Origin: Paracandidimonas soli
GTDB taxonomy: Bacteria > Pseudomonadota > Gammaproteobacteria > Burkholderiales > Burkholderiaceae_B
DNA: 64,000 bases
Direction of reading: 5' to 3'
Assembly (NCBI RefSeq): GCF_004342005.1
Contig: NZ_SMBX01000001.1
Coordinates: forward strand, 248,001-312,000
Made by a program: the position numbers and the translations under genes
Part shown: piece by piece, positions 18,008 through 27,368 of the stretch
Layout of the letters: each line of letters starts with the position of its first letter
Numbering within the stretch: the first letter of the stretch is position 1
The notes under the pieces: generated by a model
The model's input: only the letters and a program-made list of their open reading frames with translations
Database searches by the model: none
What the model was told of the DNA's origin: nothing

Positions 18008-18214
18008 ATGCGGATCATCGTCATCCTGGCGTTCCTGGGGATTTTCGCCAGCCTGGGTTCGGCCTGGTTCTACCTGATGCGCGACAAGGGCCGCACCAAT
18101 CGCACAGTGAATGCGCTGACGGTACGCATCGGCCTCTCGATCGCACTGTTCCTGTTCGTCCTGTTCGCACATTCGATGGGCTGGATCGAAAGCACCGGCC
18201 TGGTATTCCGCTGA
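18008..18214 (+). CDS. Twin transmembrane protein, DUF2909
   Basis: A 68-aa protein with two membrane helices (about residues 3-22 and 40-60) joined by MRDKGRTNRTVNALTVRIG, matching the DUF2909 family found beside cytochrome oxidase genes in betaproteobacteria. GGAGG lies 9 bases before the ATG. It is the only plus-strand gene inside the oxidase cluster and ends before a bidirectional terminator. The function of the family is unknown; an oxidase assembly role is inferred from position only. Confidence 0.88.
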   Translation: MRIIVILAFLGIFASLGSAWFYLMRDKGRTNRTVNALTVRIGLSIALFLFVLFAHSMGWIESTGLVFR

Positions 18215-18240
18215 ATGCCGAATCCATCGTACTCATAGTA

Positions 18241-18268
18241 AAAAAGGCTGGCACGGCCAGCCTTTTTT
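18241..18268. terminator. Bidirectional terminator between DUF2909 and coxC
   Basis: Stem AAAAAGGCTGGC / GCCAGCCTTTTT with loop ACG, with T-run at the right end and A-run at the left. It can end both the plus-strand DUF2909 transcript and the minus-strand cox operon, whose last gene stops at 18299. Confidence 0.92.
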
Positions 18269-18298
18269 CTGCGTGCGGGGTAAGGGCGCTTGCCTGCG

Positions 18299-19174
18299 TC
18301 AGAACCAGTATACGAAGAAATACAGGCCCAGCCACACTACGTCCACGAAGTGCCAGTACCAGGCGGCGCCTTCGAAGCCGAAGTGGTTATCGGCGGTGAA
18401 GTGGCCTCGTATCATGCGGAACAGGATTACCGTCAGGATCGAGGCGCCCAGGATCACGTGGAAGCCGTGGAAGCCTGTCAGCATATAGAACAGCGCGCCG
18501 TAGATGCCCGAATCGAAGCGCAGGTTCAGGTCGGCGTAGGCGTGGAAGTATTCATAGGCCTGGCAGGCCACGAAGGTGAAGCCCAGGATGACGGTGACTG
18601 CCAGCCAGAAGATGGCCTTGCCGCGCTGCGCCGCGCGCACGGCGTGGTGGGACAGCGTCAGGGTCAGGCCGGAGGTCAGCAGCAGGGCGGTGTTGATCGT
18701 GGGCAGCCACAGCGGACCCATGGTCTCGAAGGGCGCTATGGCGCCGCCGGGGCCGAAGTTGGGCCAGGTGCCGGTGAAGCCGGGCCACAGCAGCCGCTGA
18801 TGATCGAAGTCTCCCAGCCAGGGCGTGGTGACGGAGCGGGCGTACCACAGGGCGCCGAAGAACGCGGCGAAGAACATCACTTCCGAGAAGATGAACCAGC
18901 CCATGGCCCAGCGGTAGGAGTGGTCGACGCGGCGGCTGTTCAGGCCCTGTTCGGATTCGCGGATGGCGTCGCTGAACCAGCGGTAGATGACGAACAGGAA
19001 ACAGAAGATGCCGACGAGGAACATCCAGTGTCCGGTCTGGGAGCCGTTCAGCCACAGCGCGGCGCCGAGCAGCGTCAGAAGCGCGGATGCGCTGGCGCGT
19101 ACCGGATGTGCAGAGTCGGCAGGGACATAATAATAGGGAGCTTCCTTGCCCTGATCTGAGCGGCTTGCACTCAT
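18299..19174 (-). CDS. ctaE: Cytochrome c oxidase subunit III
   Basis: A 291-aa integral membrane protein with seven predicted helices, the usual number. Typical stretches are WFIFSEVMFFAAFFGALWYAR, containing the conserved Glu, and GFHGFHVILGASILTVILFR near the C-terminus, then WHFVDVVWLGLYFFVYWF as the last helix. It is the last gene of the minus-strand operon coxB-coxA-small protein-DUF2970-coxC and ends at a terminator. Confidence 0.96.
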   Translation of the reverse strand: MSASRSDQGKEAPYYYVPADSAHPVRASASALLTLLGAALWLNGSQTGHWMFLVGIFCFLFVIYRWFSDAIRESEQGLNSRRVDHSYRWAMGWFIFSEVMFFAAFFGALWYARSVTTPWLGDFDHQRLLWPGFTGTWPNFGPGGAIAPFETMGPLWLPTINTALLLTSGLTLTLSHHAVRAAQRGKAIFWLAVTVILGFTFVACQAYEYFHAYADLNLRFDSGIYGALFYMLTGFHGFHVILGASILTVILFRMIRGHFTADNHFGFEGAAWYWHFVDVVWLGLYFFVYWF

Positions 19175-19208
19175 GGTGTTCTCCTGTGAATCATGGAATA
19201 GTTCTTTC

Positions 19209-19433
19209 TTATACGATGCTGGCCGTCAGCCACTTGGCCGCCAGCACCAGAACGACGACGAATAGAATAGCGGCCAGGACACCCGCGATGATCAGGTGCA
19301 CCGGGTTGAGCTGGGCGATATCCTCGTTATACCCCTTGTTCTTGCGCACCCCGAAGAAACCCCAGGCGACGGCTTTCATCGTCTGCAGGAAGTTCAGGTT
19401 GCGCTTGGACAGGTTGCGGATATCGTCCGTCAT
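19209..19433 (-). CDS. DUF2970 small membrane protein
   Basis: A 74-aa protein with one C-terminal helix (about residues 47-70). The stretch FLQTMKAVAWGFFGVRKNKG identifies DUF2970, a family found almost only between oxidase genes of Burkholderiales. The function is unknown. It begins 3 bases after the 39-aa gene and lies 34 bases before coxC. In many relatives a ctaG (cox11) gene precedes this one; it is absent here. Confidence 0.9.
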   Translation of the reverse strand: MTDDIRNLSKRNLNFLQTMKAVAWGFFGVRKNKGYNEDIAQLNPVHLIIAGVLAAILFVVVLVLAAKWLTASIV

Positions 19434-19436
19434 GCA

Positions 19437-19556
19437 TTACCTCGTGCCGGGCGGAGTCAGGCCCATGCGGAAGAACGCCCAGGCCATGATGGCAACGACT
19501 ATCACGGCCAGTACCAGGCCCAGATTGCGGTTGCGGCGGCGTTGTTCCGGCGTCAT
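19437..19556 (-). CDS. Cytochrome oxidase small assembly protein, 39 aa
   Basis: A 39-residue protein: a charged start MTPEQRRRNRNLG, then one helix (LVLAVIVVAIMAWAFF). Tiny proteins of this form lie just after coxA in many betaproteobacterial oxidase operons and are annotated as small assembly proteins. The ATG at 19556 lies 46 bases after the coxA stop. Assignment is by form and position. Confidence 0.75.
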   Translation of the reverse strand: MTPEQRRRNRNLGLVLAVIVVAIMAWAFFRMGLTPPGTR

Positions 19557-19602
19557 GGCTGTCTCTCTTCCGTATCGGGTGTGATCTGGACCAGGCCTAC
19601 GG

Positions 19603-21210
19603 TCATTTGACCGTGGGCGGGGTTTCGAATGTATGGAAGGGGGCGGGCGACGGCACAGTCCATTCCAGCCCTTCGGCGCCTTCCCAGGGATTGGCGGGCG
19701 CCGGCTCGCCCTTGCCGCGCCATGCATTGATGGCCACGTACAGGAAGATCAGCTGCGAGAAGCCGAACCAGATGGCGCCGATGGTCGCTACCTGGTGGAA
19801 GTCGGTGAACTGGGCGGCATAGTCCGCGTAGCGGCGTGGCATGCCGGCCAGGCCCAGCCAGTGCATGGGGAAGAACGTGAGGTTGAACGAAAGCATCGTG
19901 CTCCAGAAGTGCAGCTTGCCGAGTTTTTCGTTGTACATGCGGCCCGTCCATTTCGGCAGCCAGTAGTAGGCTCCGGCGAACAGGGCGAACAGCGAGCCGG
20001 CGACCAGCACGTAATGGAAGTGCGCGATCACGTAGTAAGTGTCATGCAACTGGATGTCGACGGGAGCGACTGCGACGATCAGGCCAGTGAAGCCGCCGAT
20101 CGTGAACACGAAGATGAACCCGATGGCGAACAGCATGGGGGTTTCGAAGGTCATGGACCCGCGCCACATCGTGGCGACCCAGTTGAAGACCTTCACGCCG
20201 GTCGGGATCGAGATCAGCATGGTGGCGTACATGAAGTACAGCTGTCCGGTCGTGGGCATGCCGGTGGTGAACATGTGGTGAGCCCACACCAGGAACGACA
20301 GGATGGCGATGGCGGCGGTGGCGTAGACCATCGAGGCATAGCCGAACAGTTTCTTGCGGGCGAAGGCCGGCACGATCTGCGAGACGATGCCGAACGCCGG
20401 CAGGATCATGATGTAGACCTCGGGGTGGCCGAAGAACCAGAACACGTGCTGGTACAGCACCGGGTCGCCGCCGCCGGCGGCATTGAAGAAGTGCGTGCCG
20501 AAGTGGCGGTCGGTCAGCAGCATGGTGACCGCTGCGGCCAGAACAGGCATGACGGCGATCAGCAGGTAGGCGGTGATCAGCCAGGTCCAGCAGAACATCG
20601 GCATCTTCATCAGCGTCATGCCGGGGGCGCGCATGTTCAGGATGGTGACGACGATATTGATGGCGCCCATGATGGACGATGCGCCTAGGATGTGCACGGC
20701 GAAGATGGCGAAATCCATGCCGGGGCCCATCTGCAGCGACAGCGGAGCGTACATGGTCCAGCCCGCGGCATTGGCGCCGCCGGGCACGAAGAATGACGCG
20801 GTAAGCAGGATGCCGCCCACGGGCAGCAGCCAGAAGCTGAAGTTGTTCATGCGGGCGAACGCCATGTCGGACGCGCCGATCTGCAGCGGGATCATCCAGT
20901 TGGCGAAGCCTACGAATGCGGGCATGATCGCGCCGAAGATCATGATCAGGCCGTGCATGGTCGTGAACTGGTTGAACAGCTCGGGCTGGAAGAACTGCAG
21001 GCCGGGCGAGAACAGCTCCAGGCGCAGCAGCAATGCCAGCGCCCCGCCCTCCAGCAGCATCACAAAGGAAAAGATCAGGTACATCGTTCCGATGTCCTTG
21101 TGGTTGGTGGCGAAGAGCCACCGGCGCCATCCGGTTGGAACATGATGGTGGCCGTGGTCGGCGTGGCCTGTTCCGGCTGGTGCGATGTGATCGGCAGTAA
21201 CGCTGCTCAT
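19603..21210 (-). CDS. ctaD: Cytochrome c oxidase subunit I
   Basis: A 535-aa haem-copper oxidase subunit with twelve predicted helices. CuB and haem ligands are in [27 protein letters not shown] and [11 protein letters not shown]; the cross-linked Tyr follows HPEVY. The proton-channel region and the conserved [11 protein letters not shown] start are present. Type A1 features (YxxHPEV plus D-channel) fit an aa3/caa3 oxidase. It follows coxB after 88 bases. Confidence 0.97.
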   Translation of the reverse strand: MSSVTADHIAPAGTGHADHGHHHVPTGWRRWLFATNHKDIGTMYLIFSFVMLLEGGALALLLRLELFSPGLQFFQPELFNQFTTMHGLIMIFGAIMPAFVGFANWMIPLQIGASDMAFARMNNFSFWLLPVGGILLTASFFVPGGANAAGWTMYAPLSLQMGPGMDFAIFAVHILGASSIMGAINIVVTILNMRAPGMTLMKMPMFCWTWLITAYLLIAVMPVLAAAVTMLLTDRHFGTHFFNAAGGGDPVLYQHVFWFFGHPEVYIMILPAFGIVSQIVPAFARKKLFGYASMVYATAAIAILSFLVWAHHMFTTGMPTTGQLYFMYATMLISIPTGVKVFNWVATMWRGSMTFETPMLFAIGFIFVFTIGGFTGLIVAVAPVDIQLHDTYYVIAHFHYVLVAGSLFALFAGAYYWLPKWTGRMYNEKLGKLHFWSTMLSFNLTFFPMHWLGLAGMPRRYADYAAQFTDFHQVATIGAIWFGFSQLIFLYVAINAWRGKGEPAPANPWEGAEGLEWTVPSPAPFHTFETPPTVK

Positions 21211-21298
21211 ATGGAACTCCTTCCTGCGGTACCGGCGCCGCCGCCAGGGGCGGCGCGGTTAAATTTGGATGACAGTCTTCGTGTTGCCGCGCAGTGTC

Positions 21299-22459
21299 TC
21301 AGCGCAAGGCCTGGACATCGGAGGGCTGGACAATGGGGTCCGCGCCCTTGCCCTGGTTGCTCCAGGCATGGCGTGTATAGGTAATGACGGCGCCGATTTC
21401 GACGTCGTTCAGGATGTCGCGCCATGCTGCCATTGCCGTGCCGGGGTGTCCGTTGAGCACGGTCAGGATCTGGTCCTTCATGGGCGCCAGCACGTATTTC
21501 TCGTCGCCATCCAGGGCGGGGAACGTGCCGGGCAGGCCCTTGCCGTTCGCCTGGTGACAGGCGACGCAGTAAGTCGCGTAGACCTTCTCGCCACGGGCGA
21601 TCAGCTCGTCCTTGCTCCATTCCTTGCCGGGATCGTCGGCGGCTTCGGCGAGCAGGCGCTGCTGCTCCTTGGACCACTCAGCATAGTCTTCCTGGGACAG
21701 GACGTCGACAACGATGGGCATGAAGGCGTGGTCCTTGCCACAGAGCTCAGCGCACTGGCCGCGATAGGTGCCGACCTTCTCGGCGCGGAACCATGCGTCG
21801 CGCAGGAAGTGGGGAATGGCGTCCTGCTTGACGCCGAAGTCGGGCACCATCCAGGAGTGGATGACGTCGTTGGCCGTCAGCACGACGCGAACCTTGGTGT
21901 TCACGGGGACGACCAGCGGGTTGTCGACTTCCATCAGGTAAGTGGGGCTGCGCGGTTCGGTGCCGTCGATCTGGGCGCGCGGCGTGGAAAGGCTGGACAT
22001 GAACTTCACGCCCTGGGCCGGACCGTCGACGTATTCGTAGCCCCAGCGCCATTGGTAGCCGGTGGCCTTAACGGTGAGGCCCGCGTTGGAGGTGTCCTTC
22101 ATTTCGACGACCGTGCGCGTGGCCGGCAGAGCCATGGCGATCACGATGATGAAGGGAATGACGGTCCAGGCGACCTCGACGCCCACATGCTCATGGAACT
22201 TGGCCGGAACCGCGCCGCGCGATTTGCGGTGCATCAGGATCGAATAGAACATGACCCCGAACACGCCGACGAAGATGACCGCACAGACAATCATCACCAT
22301 CCAGTGCAGCCAAGCGATGTCCTGGGCAATCTGCGTCACGCCCTCCGGCATGTTCAACTGCCTTACCCTGGGACCGCCGGGCATGTCCTGCACCTGCGCC
22401 CAGGCGGAACCGAGCGTGAAAAGCATGGTAAAGCCCAGCAAACCGCGAGATTTTTTCAT
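21299..22459 (-). CDS. ctaC: Cytochrome c oxidase subunit II with fused cytochrome c domain
   Basis: A 386-aa subunit II. It has a signal peptide (to about residue 21), two membrane helices (about 52-73 and 97-115), and the CuA domain with His201, Cys236, Cys240, His244 and Met247 (QCAELCGKDHAFM). Beyond residue 280 a cytochrome c domain carries C298-V-A-C-H302. This fusion makes the enzyme a caa3-type oxidase. It is the first gene of the minus-strand operon; a perfect FNR-type box lies 36-49 bases before the start codon. Confidence 0.96.
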   Translation of the reverse strand: MKKSRGLLGFTMLFTLGSAWAQVQDMPGGPRVRQLNMPEGVTQIAQDIAWLHWMVMIVCAVIFVGVFGVMFYSILMHRKSRGAVPAKFHEHVGVEVAWTVIPFIIVIAMALPATRTVVEMKDTSNAGLTVKATGYQWRWGYEYVDGPAQGVKFMSSLSTPRAQIDGTEPRSPTYLMEVDNPLVVPVNTKVRVVLTANDVIHSWMVPDFGVKQDAIPHFLRDAWFRAEKVGTYRGQCAELCGKDHAFMPIVVDVLSQEDYAEWSKEQQRLLAEAADDPGKEWSKDELIARGEKVYATYCVACHQANGKGLPGTFPALDGDEKYVLAPMKDQILTVLNGHPGTAMAAWRDILNDVEIGAVITYTRHAWSNQGKGADPIVQPSDVQALR

Positions 22460-22494
22460 ACAGACCTCAAATCCGGTGTGCGCACACGCTATTG

Positions 22495-22508
22495 TTGATT
22501 TTTATCAA
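22495..22508. promoter_or_regulatory. FNR/ANR-type box upstream of coxB
   Basis: TTGATTTTTATCAA is an exact match to the FNR consensus TTGAT-N4-ATCAA. Its centre is 42 bases before the coxB ATG and about 212 bases before the Nudix gene on the other side. So close to the coxB start, an FNR/ANR-family protein would most probably repress the oxidase when oxygen is low. Confidence 0.75.
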
Positions 22509-22713
22509 GCGTACGAAACTAAAGACCCGCGTGTGCGATCAATTCTAATGGGCGACAGGATTAAAATTCGGCGAGCCTCTTCCAACTTCCTGTTCTGGTT
22601 ATATCTAATTCTCGGGGATTATAGCGAACTAAAGTTGAATCCGACATAGAACAAACTCGTACATGTCGAGTATTCGACCGGGAGTTCGAAGCGTCCTGCT
22701 CTACAATGTATGC

Positions 22714-23541
22714 ATGACACATCCCTTACCAAGCTTGTCCGCGCAAGGTCTCGAACAGCGCTTGCAGGCGCTGTTGCTGCGTGTTCAGCAATTGCCCCAT
22801 CACGGCTCCCGCCCTTTGACGGTGGGTGGGCGTGTCGCGGGCTGGATCACCCCCAAGGCCACTGACTGCGTGCGCGGCATCGATGGCGTGCGTGTCTGCG
22901 ACGAGGCTGTCCACGTTGGGCATGCGTCCGTGTCGCGCGCCGTATTGAGCCGGCGTCTGGCGCAGATAGCTGAAGCCATGAAAGCCGAGGGCTGTCTGCG
23001 AGGCTGGCGCAATGAACTGCTGGATGTCATCGGCGAGGGCCGGCGCCTTGCGGCGATCGAACGGGCGGCGGTCAGGCCGCTGGGCCTGCTGACGCATGCG
23101 GTGCACCTGAATGCCTGGACGCCCGACGGGCGGCTGTGGGTGGCAAGGCGTTCGGAGAGCAAGTCCACTGATCCCGGACTATGGGATACGCTGGTCGGCG
23201 GCTTGTCTGGCAGTGGAGAAAAACTGGAGGAATCCTTGTTGCGGGAAAGCAACGAGGAGGCTGGACTGAACCCGCAGGATATCGAAACGCGCTCGCCCCT
23301 GCATACGATTCTGCGCATGCACAAGCAGTTGCCGGAGGGATTCCAGGTCGAGGACATTCTGGTCAGCGAGTGCGTATTGCCCGAGTCGGTCGCGCCGCGC
23401 AATCTGGATGGCGAGGTCAGCGAGATCAGCGCCGTGACATTGAATGAGCTGTGGCAAATGATGCAGGATGGCGTCATCACGCTCGAAGCCGAGCTGGTCA
23501 TCATCGACAGCCTGCTGCGGCTGCACAGGCAGAGACTCTAA
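22714..23541 (+). CDS. Nudix hydrolase with DUF4743 N-terminal domain
   Basis: A 275-aa protein. An N-terminal DUF4743 region (to about residue 120) precedes a Nudix domain whose box is GGLSGSGEKLEESLLRESNEEAGL; the REx2EE core reads RESNEEAG. DUF4743-Nudix proteins are related to thiamine-pyrophosphate-handling Nudix enzymes such as yeast/plant TNR3. I chose the ATG at 22714. No Shine-Dalgarno is present and TACAAT (22702-22707) ends 6 bases before it, so the mRNA may be leaderless; a start at 22663 is possible in frame. Confidence 0.85.
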   Translation: MTHPLPSLSAQGLEQRLQALLLRVQQLPHHGSRPLTVGGRVAGWITPKATDCVRGIDGVRVCDEAVHVGHASVSRAVLSRRLAQIAEAMKAEGCLRGWRNELLDVIGEGRRLAAIERAAVRPLGLLTHAVHLNAWTPDGRLWVARRSESKSTDPGLWDTLVGGLSGSGEKLEESLLRESNEEAGLNPQDIETRSPLHTILRMHKQLPEGFQVEDILVSECVLPESVAPRNLDGEVSEISAVTLNELWQMMQDGVITLEAELVIIDSLLRLHRQRL

Positions 23542-23590
23542 GGAATTCCGGCCTCGCGGCCACGACAAGCCAGTTGAAAGGAGACTCCTC

Positions 23591-24307
23591 ATGGACAGGA
23601 ACAGCGGCAATCCCTTTGTGCTGCCGGGCTTTGGGCAAAGCGGCGAAATCGGCCAGAATCCCTTGCTGGCCAGCATGGAAATGATGCGGCAGGCCTGGGA
23701 AAGCCTGGCCGGGCAGGGCGGGTTCGGCGCATCGGCGATGGCGCCCTCGCTGTCCGAGGATGAGCTGGCCCGCCGCATCTCCGATCTGCGTGCGGTGGAA
23801 AACTGGCTGAGAATGAATCTGGCCGTGCTGTCCAATACCATACAGGGCATGGAGGTGCAGCGCGCCACGATCGCGACGCTCAAGACGTTTGCTGCTTCCG
23901 CCGCTGGCGCCGGCCCGGCTTCGCAAGCCGCGTCTCCGCTGGAGGTCGTGTTGGGCATGCGTCCGGACGCAGCCGCGTCTTCCGCCGGCCATGCGCCGGC
24001 CGCTGAAGAGAAGCCTGCGGATGGCGCTGCCGCATTCGATGCGGCAGCCGCGACGGAGGCGACGCAGGCATGGTGGAGCCTGCTGCAGGAACAGTTCAAC
24101 ACGCTGGCTGCGGCAACGACGGCTACCATGCAGGGCGTTGCGGCATCGGTAGCGCCTGCGGAAGAGGCCGGCAAAAAGAGCGCGCCCAAGGAAGCAGCGG
24201 CTCGCCGGACCAAGGCGGCCGCCGCGCCGGCCAAGAAGACGGCCCGGAAAACACCTGGCGCCGGCGCCAGGAAAACGGCAAAGACAGGAAAACCCGCAAG
24301 GCATTAA
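23591..24307 (+). CDS. phaM: PhaM-like polyhydroxyalkanoate granule protein
   Basis: A 238-aa protein. The N-terminal half carries NPFVLPGFG, then NPLLASMEMMRQAW, and SEDELARRISDLRAVENWLRMNL, matching PhaM. The last 55 residues are a Lys/Ala/Pro-rich tail (for example KTARKTPGAGARKTAK) resembling histone H1. In Ralstonia PhaM activates PHA synthase PhaC1 and ties granules to the nucleoid. A GAAAGGAG site precedes the ATG at 23591. No pha synthesis genes are in the window, so the PHA role is from family knowledge. Confidence 0.85.
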   Translation: MDRNSGNPFVLPGFGQSGEIGQNPLLASMEMMRQAWESLAGQGGFGASAMAPSLSEDELARRISDLRAVENWLRMNLAVLSNTIQGMEVQRATIATLKTFAASAAGAGPASQAASPLEVVLGMRPDAAASSAGHAPAAEEKPADGAAAFDAAAATEATQAWWSLLQEQFNTLAAATTATMQGVAASVAPAEEAGKKSAPKEAAARRTKAAAAPAKKTARKTPGAGARKTAKTGKPARH

Positions 24308-24398
24308 AGAATCGTTGCATGATTCCGCGGGCGGGAGGCCGTCCGCCAGTATCAGGTGGACTAAACTTCACCTTGTAAGGAATCTATAGGGTATTTCC

Positions 24399-25766
24399 AT
24401 GTTGAATATCGTTGTTCTGGCGGCGGGTCTCGGCAAACGCATGCAGTCCTCGCTGCCCAAGGTACTGCATCCTCTGGCCGGCAAGCCCATGCTGGCGCAC
24501 GTGCTGGATAATGCACGCGAACAGCAGCCAGAACGCATTGTGGTCGTTGTTGGGCATGGCGCGGACCAAGTCCAGTCTGCGTTTGAGCAGGCGCAGGATA
24601 TTGCATTTGCGCTGCAGCAGCCGCAGCAGGGTACTGGCCATGCCGTGCAGCAGGCGGCGCCGTTCCTGCTGGATGGCGACGAGGCCGGCGCAACGGTGGT
24701 CCTGTACGGCGATGTGCCGCTGGTGCAGCCGGATACGCTCTCCCGCCTGCTTCAGGCGCGCGGCGACGGCGTGGCGGTGCTGACGCAATTCATGGAAGAC
24801 CCGTCCGGCTATGGCCGGATCGTGCGCGGCGCCGATGGCGGCATCGAGCGCATCGTAGAGCACAAGGATGCCTCGCCGGATGAATTGGCCATCAACGAAG
24901 TCAACACCGGCATCCTGGTTGCGCCGACCGGGAAACTGAAAGAGTGGCTGGGCCGGATCCGCAACGACAACGCCCAGGGCGAGTACTACCTGACGGACAT
25001 CATCGGCCTGGCCGTGGCCGACGGCGTGCCGGTCAGCGCCGCCCAGCCCGCGCATGATTGGGAAACGCTGGGCGTGAACAGCCGCCTGCAGCAGGCGGAA
25101 CTGGAGCGGGCCTGGCAGGCGGAGCAGGCCCGCCGGCTGCTGGAGCAGGGTGTGACGCTGATGGACCCGGCGCGCTTCGACCTGCGCGGCACGCTGACAT
25201 GCGGGCGCGACGTATTCATCGATGTCGGCTGCGTGTTCGAGGGCAATGTCGTGCTGGCCGACGGCGTGCGGATCGGCCCGCACTGCGTGATTCGCGATGC
25301 GACGCTGGGCGCGGGCACAAAGGTCGAGGCATTCAGCCATATACAGCAGGCGACGGTGGCCGAGCAGGCCGCCATCGGCCCCTACGCCAGGCTGCGTCCG
25401 GGCGCGGATATCGGCGCGCACGCCCACGTCGGCAATTTCGTCGAAATCAAGAAAAGCCGTCTAGGCGAGGGCTCCAAGGCCAACCATCTGTCCTATATCG
25501 GCGATGCCCAGGTCGGCGACCGGGTGAATATCGGCGCGGGCACGATCACATGCAATTATGACGGCGTCAACAAGTACGAGACCGTCATCGAGGACGAGGC
25601 GTTCATCGGTTCCGATACGCAACTGGTGGCGCCGGTGCGCGTCGGTCGCGGGGCCACGCTGGCCGCCGGCACCACGCTGACCAAGGATGCGCCCGCCGGG
25701 CGGCTGACGCTTTCCAGGGTGAAGCAGACGACCAGCGAGAACTGGAAGCGTCCCGTGAAGGGTTGA
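24399..25766 (+). CDS. glmU: Bifunctional UDP-GlcNAc pyrophosphorylase / GlcN-1-P acetyltransferase
   Basis: A 455-aa GlmU, the usual length. The N-terminal uridylyltransferase has [20 protein letters not shown] and [12 protein letters not shown]; the C-terminal half is a left-handed beta-helix of hexapeptide repeats with the active-site region [20 protein letters not shown]. It makes UDP-GlcNAc for peptidoglycan and LPS. glmS, the first enzyme of the pathway, lies 4.2 kb downstream on the same strand. Confidence 0.97.
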   Translation: MLNIVVLAAGLGKRMQSSLPKVLHPLAGKPMLAHVLDNAREQQPERIVVVVGHGADQVQSAFEQAQDIAFALQQPQQGTGHAVQQAAPFLLDGDEAGATVVLYGDVPLVQPDTLSRLLQARGDGVAVLTQFMEDPSGYGRIVRGADGGIERIVEHKDASPDELAINEVNTGILVAPTGKLKEWLGRIRNDNAQGEYYLTDIIGLAVADGVPVSAAQPAHDWETLGVNSRLQQAELERAWQAEQARRLLEQGVTLMDPARFDLRGTLTCGRDVFIDVGCVFEGNVVLADGVRIGPHCVIRDATLGAGTKVEAFSHIQQATVAEQAAIGPYARLRPGADIGAHAHVGNFVEIKKSRLGEGSKANHLSYIGDAQVGDRVNIGAGTITCNYDGVNKYETVIEDEAFIGSDTQLVAPVRVGRGATLAAGTTLTKDAPAGRLTLSRVKQTTSENWKRPVKG

Positions 25767-25779
25767 GCTGATTCGCAAT

Positions 25780-27225
25780 ATGGCGCCATCGTCTATAGAG
25801 AAAGAGATACCGATACAAGAGCAGCAGGGCAAGCCAAAGGCCGCGCCGGACGGCCTGCCCGCGCCGCGGCGCAGCTATGCGGCGGCTACCGTGATCGGCG
25901 CCATCGGCCTGACGGTGCTGGACGCAAGCAGCGTCAATGTGGGCTTGCCGGCCATTGCCGCCAGCCTCGAGGCCAGCGCGGCCGAGATCGTCTGGATCGC
26001 CAACGTCTACAGCCTGACGGTGCTGACGCTGCTGCTGCCCTTGTCCGCGGCGGCGGAGCGCATCGGCTTTACGCGCATGTTCGTGGCCGGGATCGTGCTT
26101 TTCCTGCTGGCCGCCTGCGTGGCGGCCGCTTCGACCAACATGGCCATGCTGATGCTGGCGCGTATCGGCCAGGGCATAGGCGCGGCCACGGTCTCCTGCC
26201 TGTTCGGCGGCCTGGTGCGCAATATCTATCCGGCGCATCTGCTGGCGCGCGGCATCAGCATCAATGCCATGGTCATCGGGTTCGCCGCCGTGCTGGGGCC
26301 GGTGATCGGCGCCGCCGTGCTGTCGGTGGCGTCGTGGCGCTGGCTTTTCCTGATGAACCTGCCGGTAGGGCTGATCGCCATGCTGGGCGTGCGCTACCTG
26401 CCGATACCGCCGACGATACGCTCGCGCTTCGATCTGCCGGGCGCCGTGTTGAGCATGACGACGCTGGGCATGTTCGTCGTGGGTCTGGATAGCCTTGCCG
26501 CCGCGCCTGGCCGGGCGGCGGCGCTGATGCTGGCCGCGTTCGTTCTGGGCGTGTTCGTGGTGCGGCGATCGCGGGCGCAGCCGGCGCCATTGGTGCCTGT
26601 CGACTTGCTGGCCAGGCCGGTCATTGGGTTTGCCGTGCTGGCATCGGCGCTGATGTTCGCCGCGCAGATGGGAACGGCGGTCGCCCTGCCGTTTTTCTTC
26701 CTGCATGTGCTGGAGCGGCAGTATTTGGAAATCGGCGTCCTGCTGGGCGGCTGGCCCATAGGCGGCGCCTTGATGGCGCCCGTGGCGGCGCGTTTGTCGG
26801 ATCGCTACTCCGCGGCCTTGCTGTGCGCCATCGGCGCCGCTGTCATGGGGCTGGCGATGACGGCGCTGTTGTTGACGACGGCGCAGACGCACAGCGCCTG
26901 GCTGCTGTTGTGGACCGCGTTCGCGGGCGTCGGTTTCGGTTTTTTCCAGACGCCGAACAACCGGGCCATGCTGTCGGCCGCACCGCGCGAGCGCAGCGGC
27001 GCCGCGGGCGGCCTGCAGGCGACGACACGGGTATTCGGGCAGAGCGTGGGCATTGCAGGCGTGGGAGTGGCGTTCGGCCTGAGCGACACCGTCGGGCCGT
27101 ATCTTGCGCTGGGGGTCGCCATTCTCTGCGCGCTCCTGGCAGTGGTCGTCAATGTCATCCGCGTGCGCAACGATGCGCGGCGCGGCTGCGGGGTGCGTAT
27201 CGCACAGCACAGGAAATCCTCCTAG
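25780..27225 (+). CDS. MFS multidrug-type transporter (DHA2-like, 14 helices)
   Basis: A 481-aa major facilitator protein with about 14 hydrophobic segments. It shows the DHA2 features ASSVNVGLPAIAASLEAS and IVWIANVYSLTVLTLLLPLS, followed by the motif-A-like loop and motif C (GPVIGAAVLSVASWRWLFLMN). Such exporters expel dyes, biocides or antibiotics by proton exchange. It begins 13 bases after glmU, so it is probably co-transcribed with it. The substrate is not predictable. Confidence 0.88.
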   Translation: MAPSSIEKEIPIQEQQGKPKAAPDGLPAPRRSYAAATVIGAIGLTVLDASSVNVGLPAIAASLEASAAEIVWIANVYSLTVLTLLLPLSAAAERIGFTRMFVAGIVLFLLAACVAAASTNMAMLMLARIGQGIGAATVSCLFGGLVRNIYPAHLLARGISINAMVIGFAAVLGPVIGAAVLSVASWRWLFLMNLPVGLIAMLGVRYLPIPPTIRSRFDLPGAVLSMTTLGMFVVGLDSLAAAPGRAAALMLAAFVLGVFVVRRSRAQPAPLVPVDLLARPVIGFAVLASALMFAAQMGTAVALPFFFLHVLERQYLEIGVLLGGWPIGGALMAPVAARLSDRYSAALLCAIGAAVMGLAMTALLLTTAQTHSAWLLLWTAFAGVGFGFFQTPNNRAMLSAAPRERSGAAGGLQATTRVFGQSVGIAGVGVAFGLSDTVGPYLALGVAILCALLAVVVNVIRVRNDARRGCGVRIAQHRKSS

Positions 27226-27291
27226 CCGGGGCCTGCCGATCGCAGTTCGTCGCGGGCGGCGACGGACACGGGCATGCCTGGACGCCGTCGC

Positions 27292-27297
27292 TATAAT
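27292..27297 (+). promoter_or_regulatory. Possible -10 element before the glycosyltransferase pair
   Basis: A consensus TATAAT in the 143-base gap after the MFS gene, about 70 bases before the glycosyltransferase start. No recognisable -35 hexamer lies at 16-18 bases, so this is only suggestive. Confidence 0.3.
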
Positions 27298-27368
27298 TCG
27301 CGCATGCGCACATCACGGGCGGAAGCGACATCGGGCGCTTTCCCTTTCCTTTTTCGAGGTTGCCAGCT

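Noticed and set aside
20042-21130. A 362-codon second frame on the same strand as coxA
   Set aside because: Arg/His/Pro-rich out-of-frame translation of coxA with no membrane helices.
25603-27210. A 535-codon minus-strand open frame opposite the MFS gene
   Set aside because: Same codon-bias shadow; the plus strand encodes clear membrane helices with MFS motifs.
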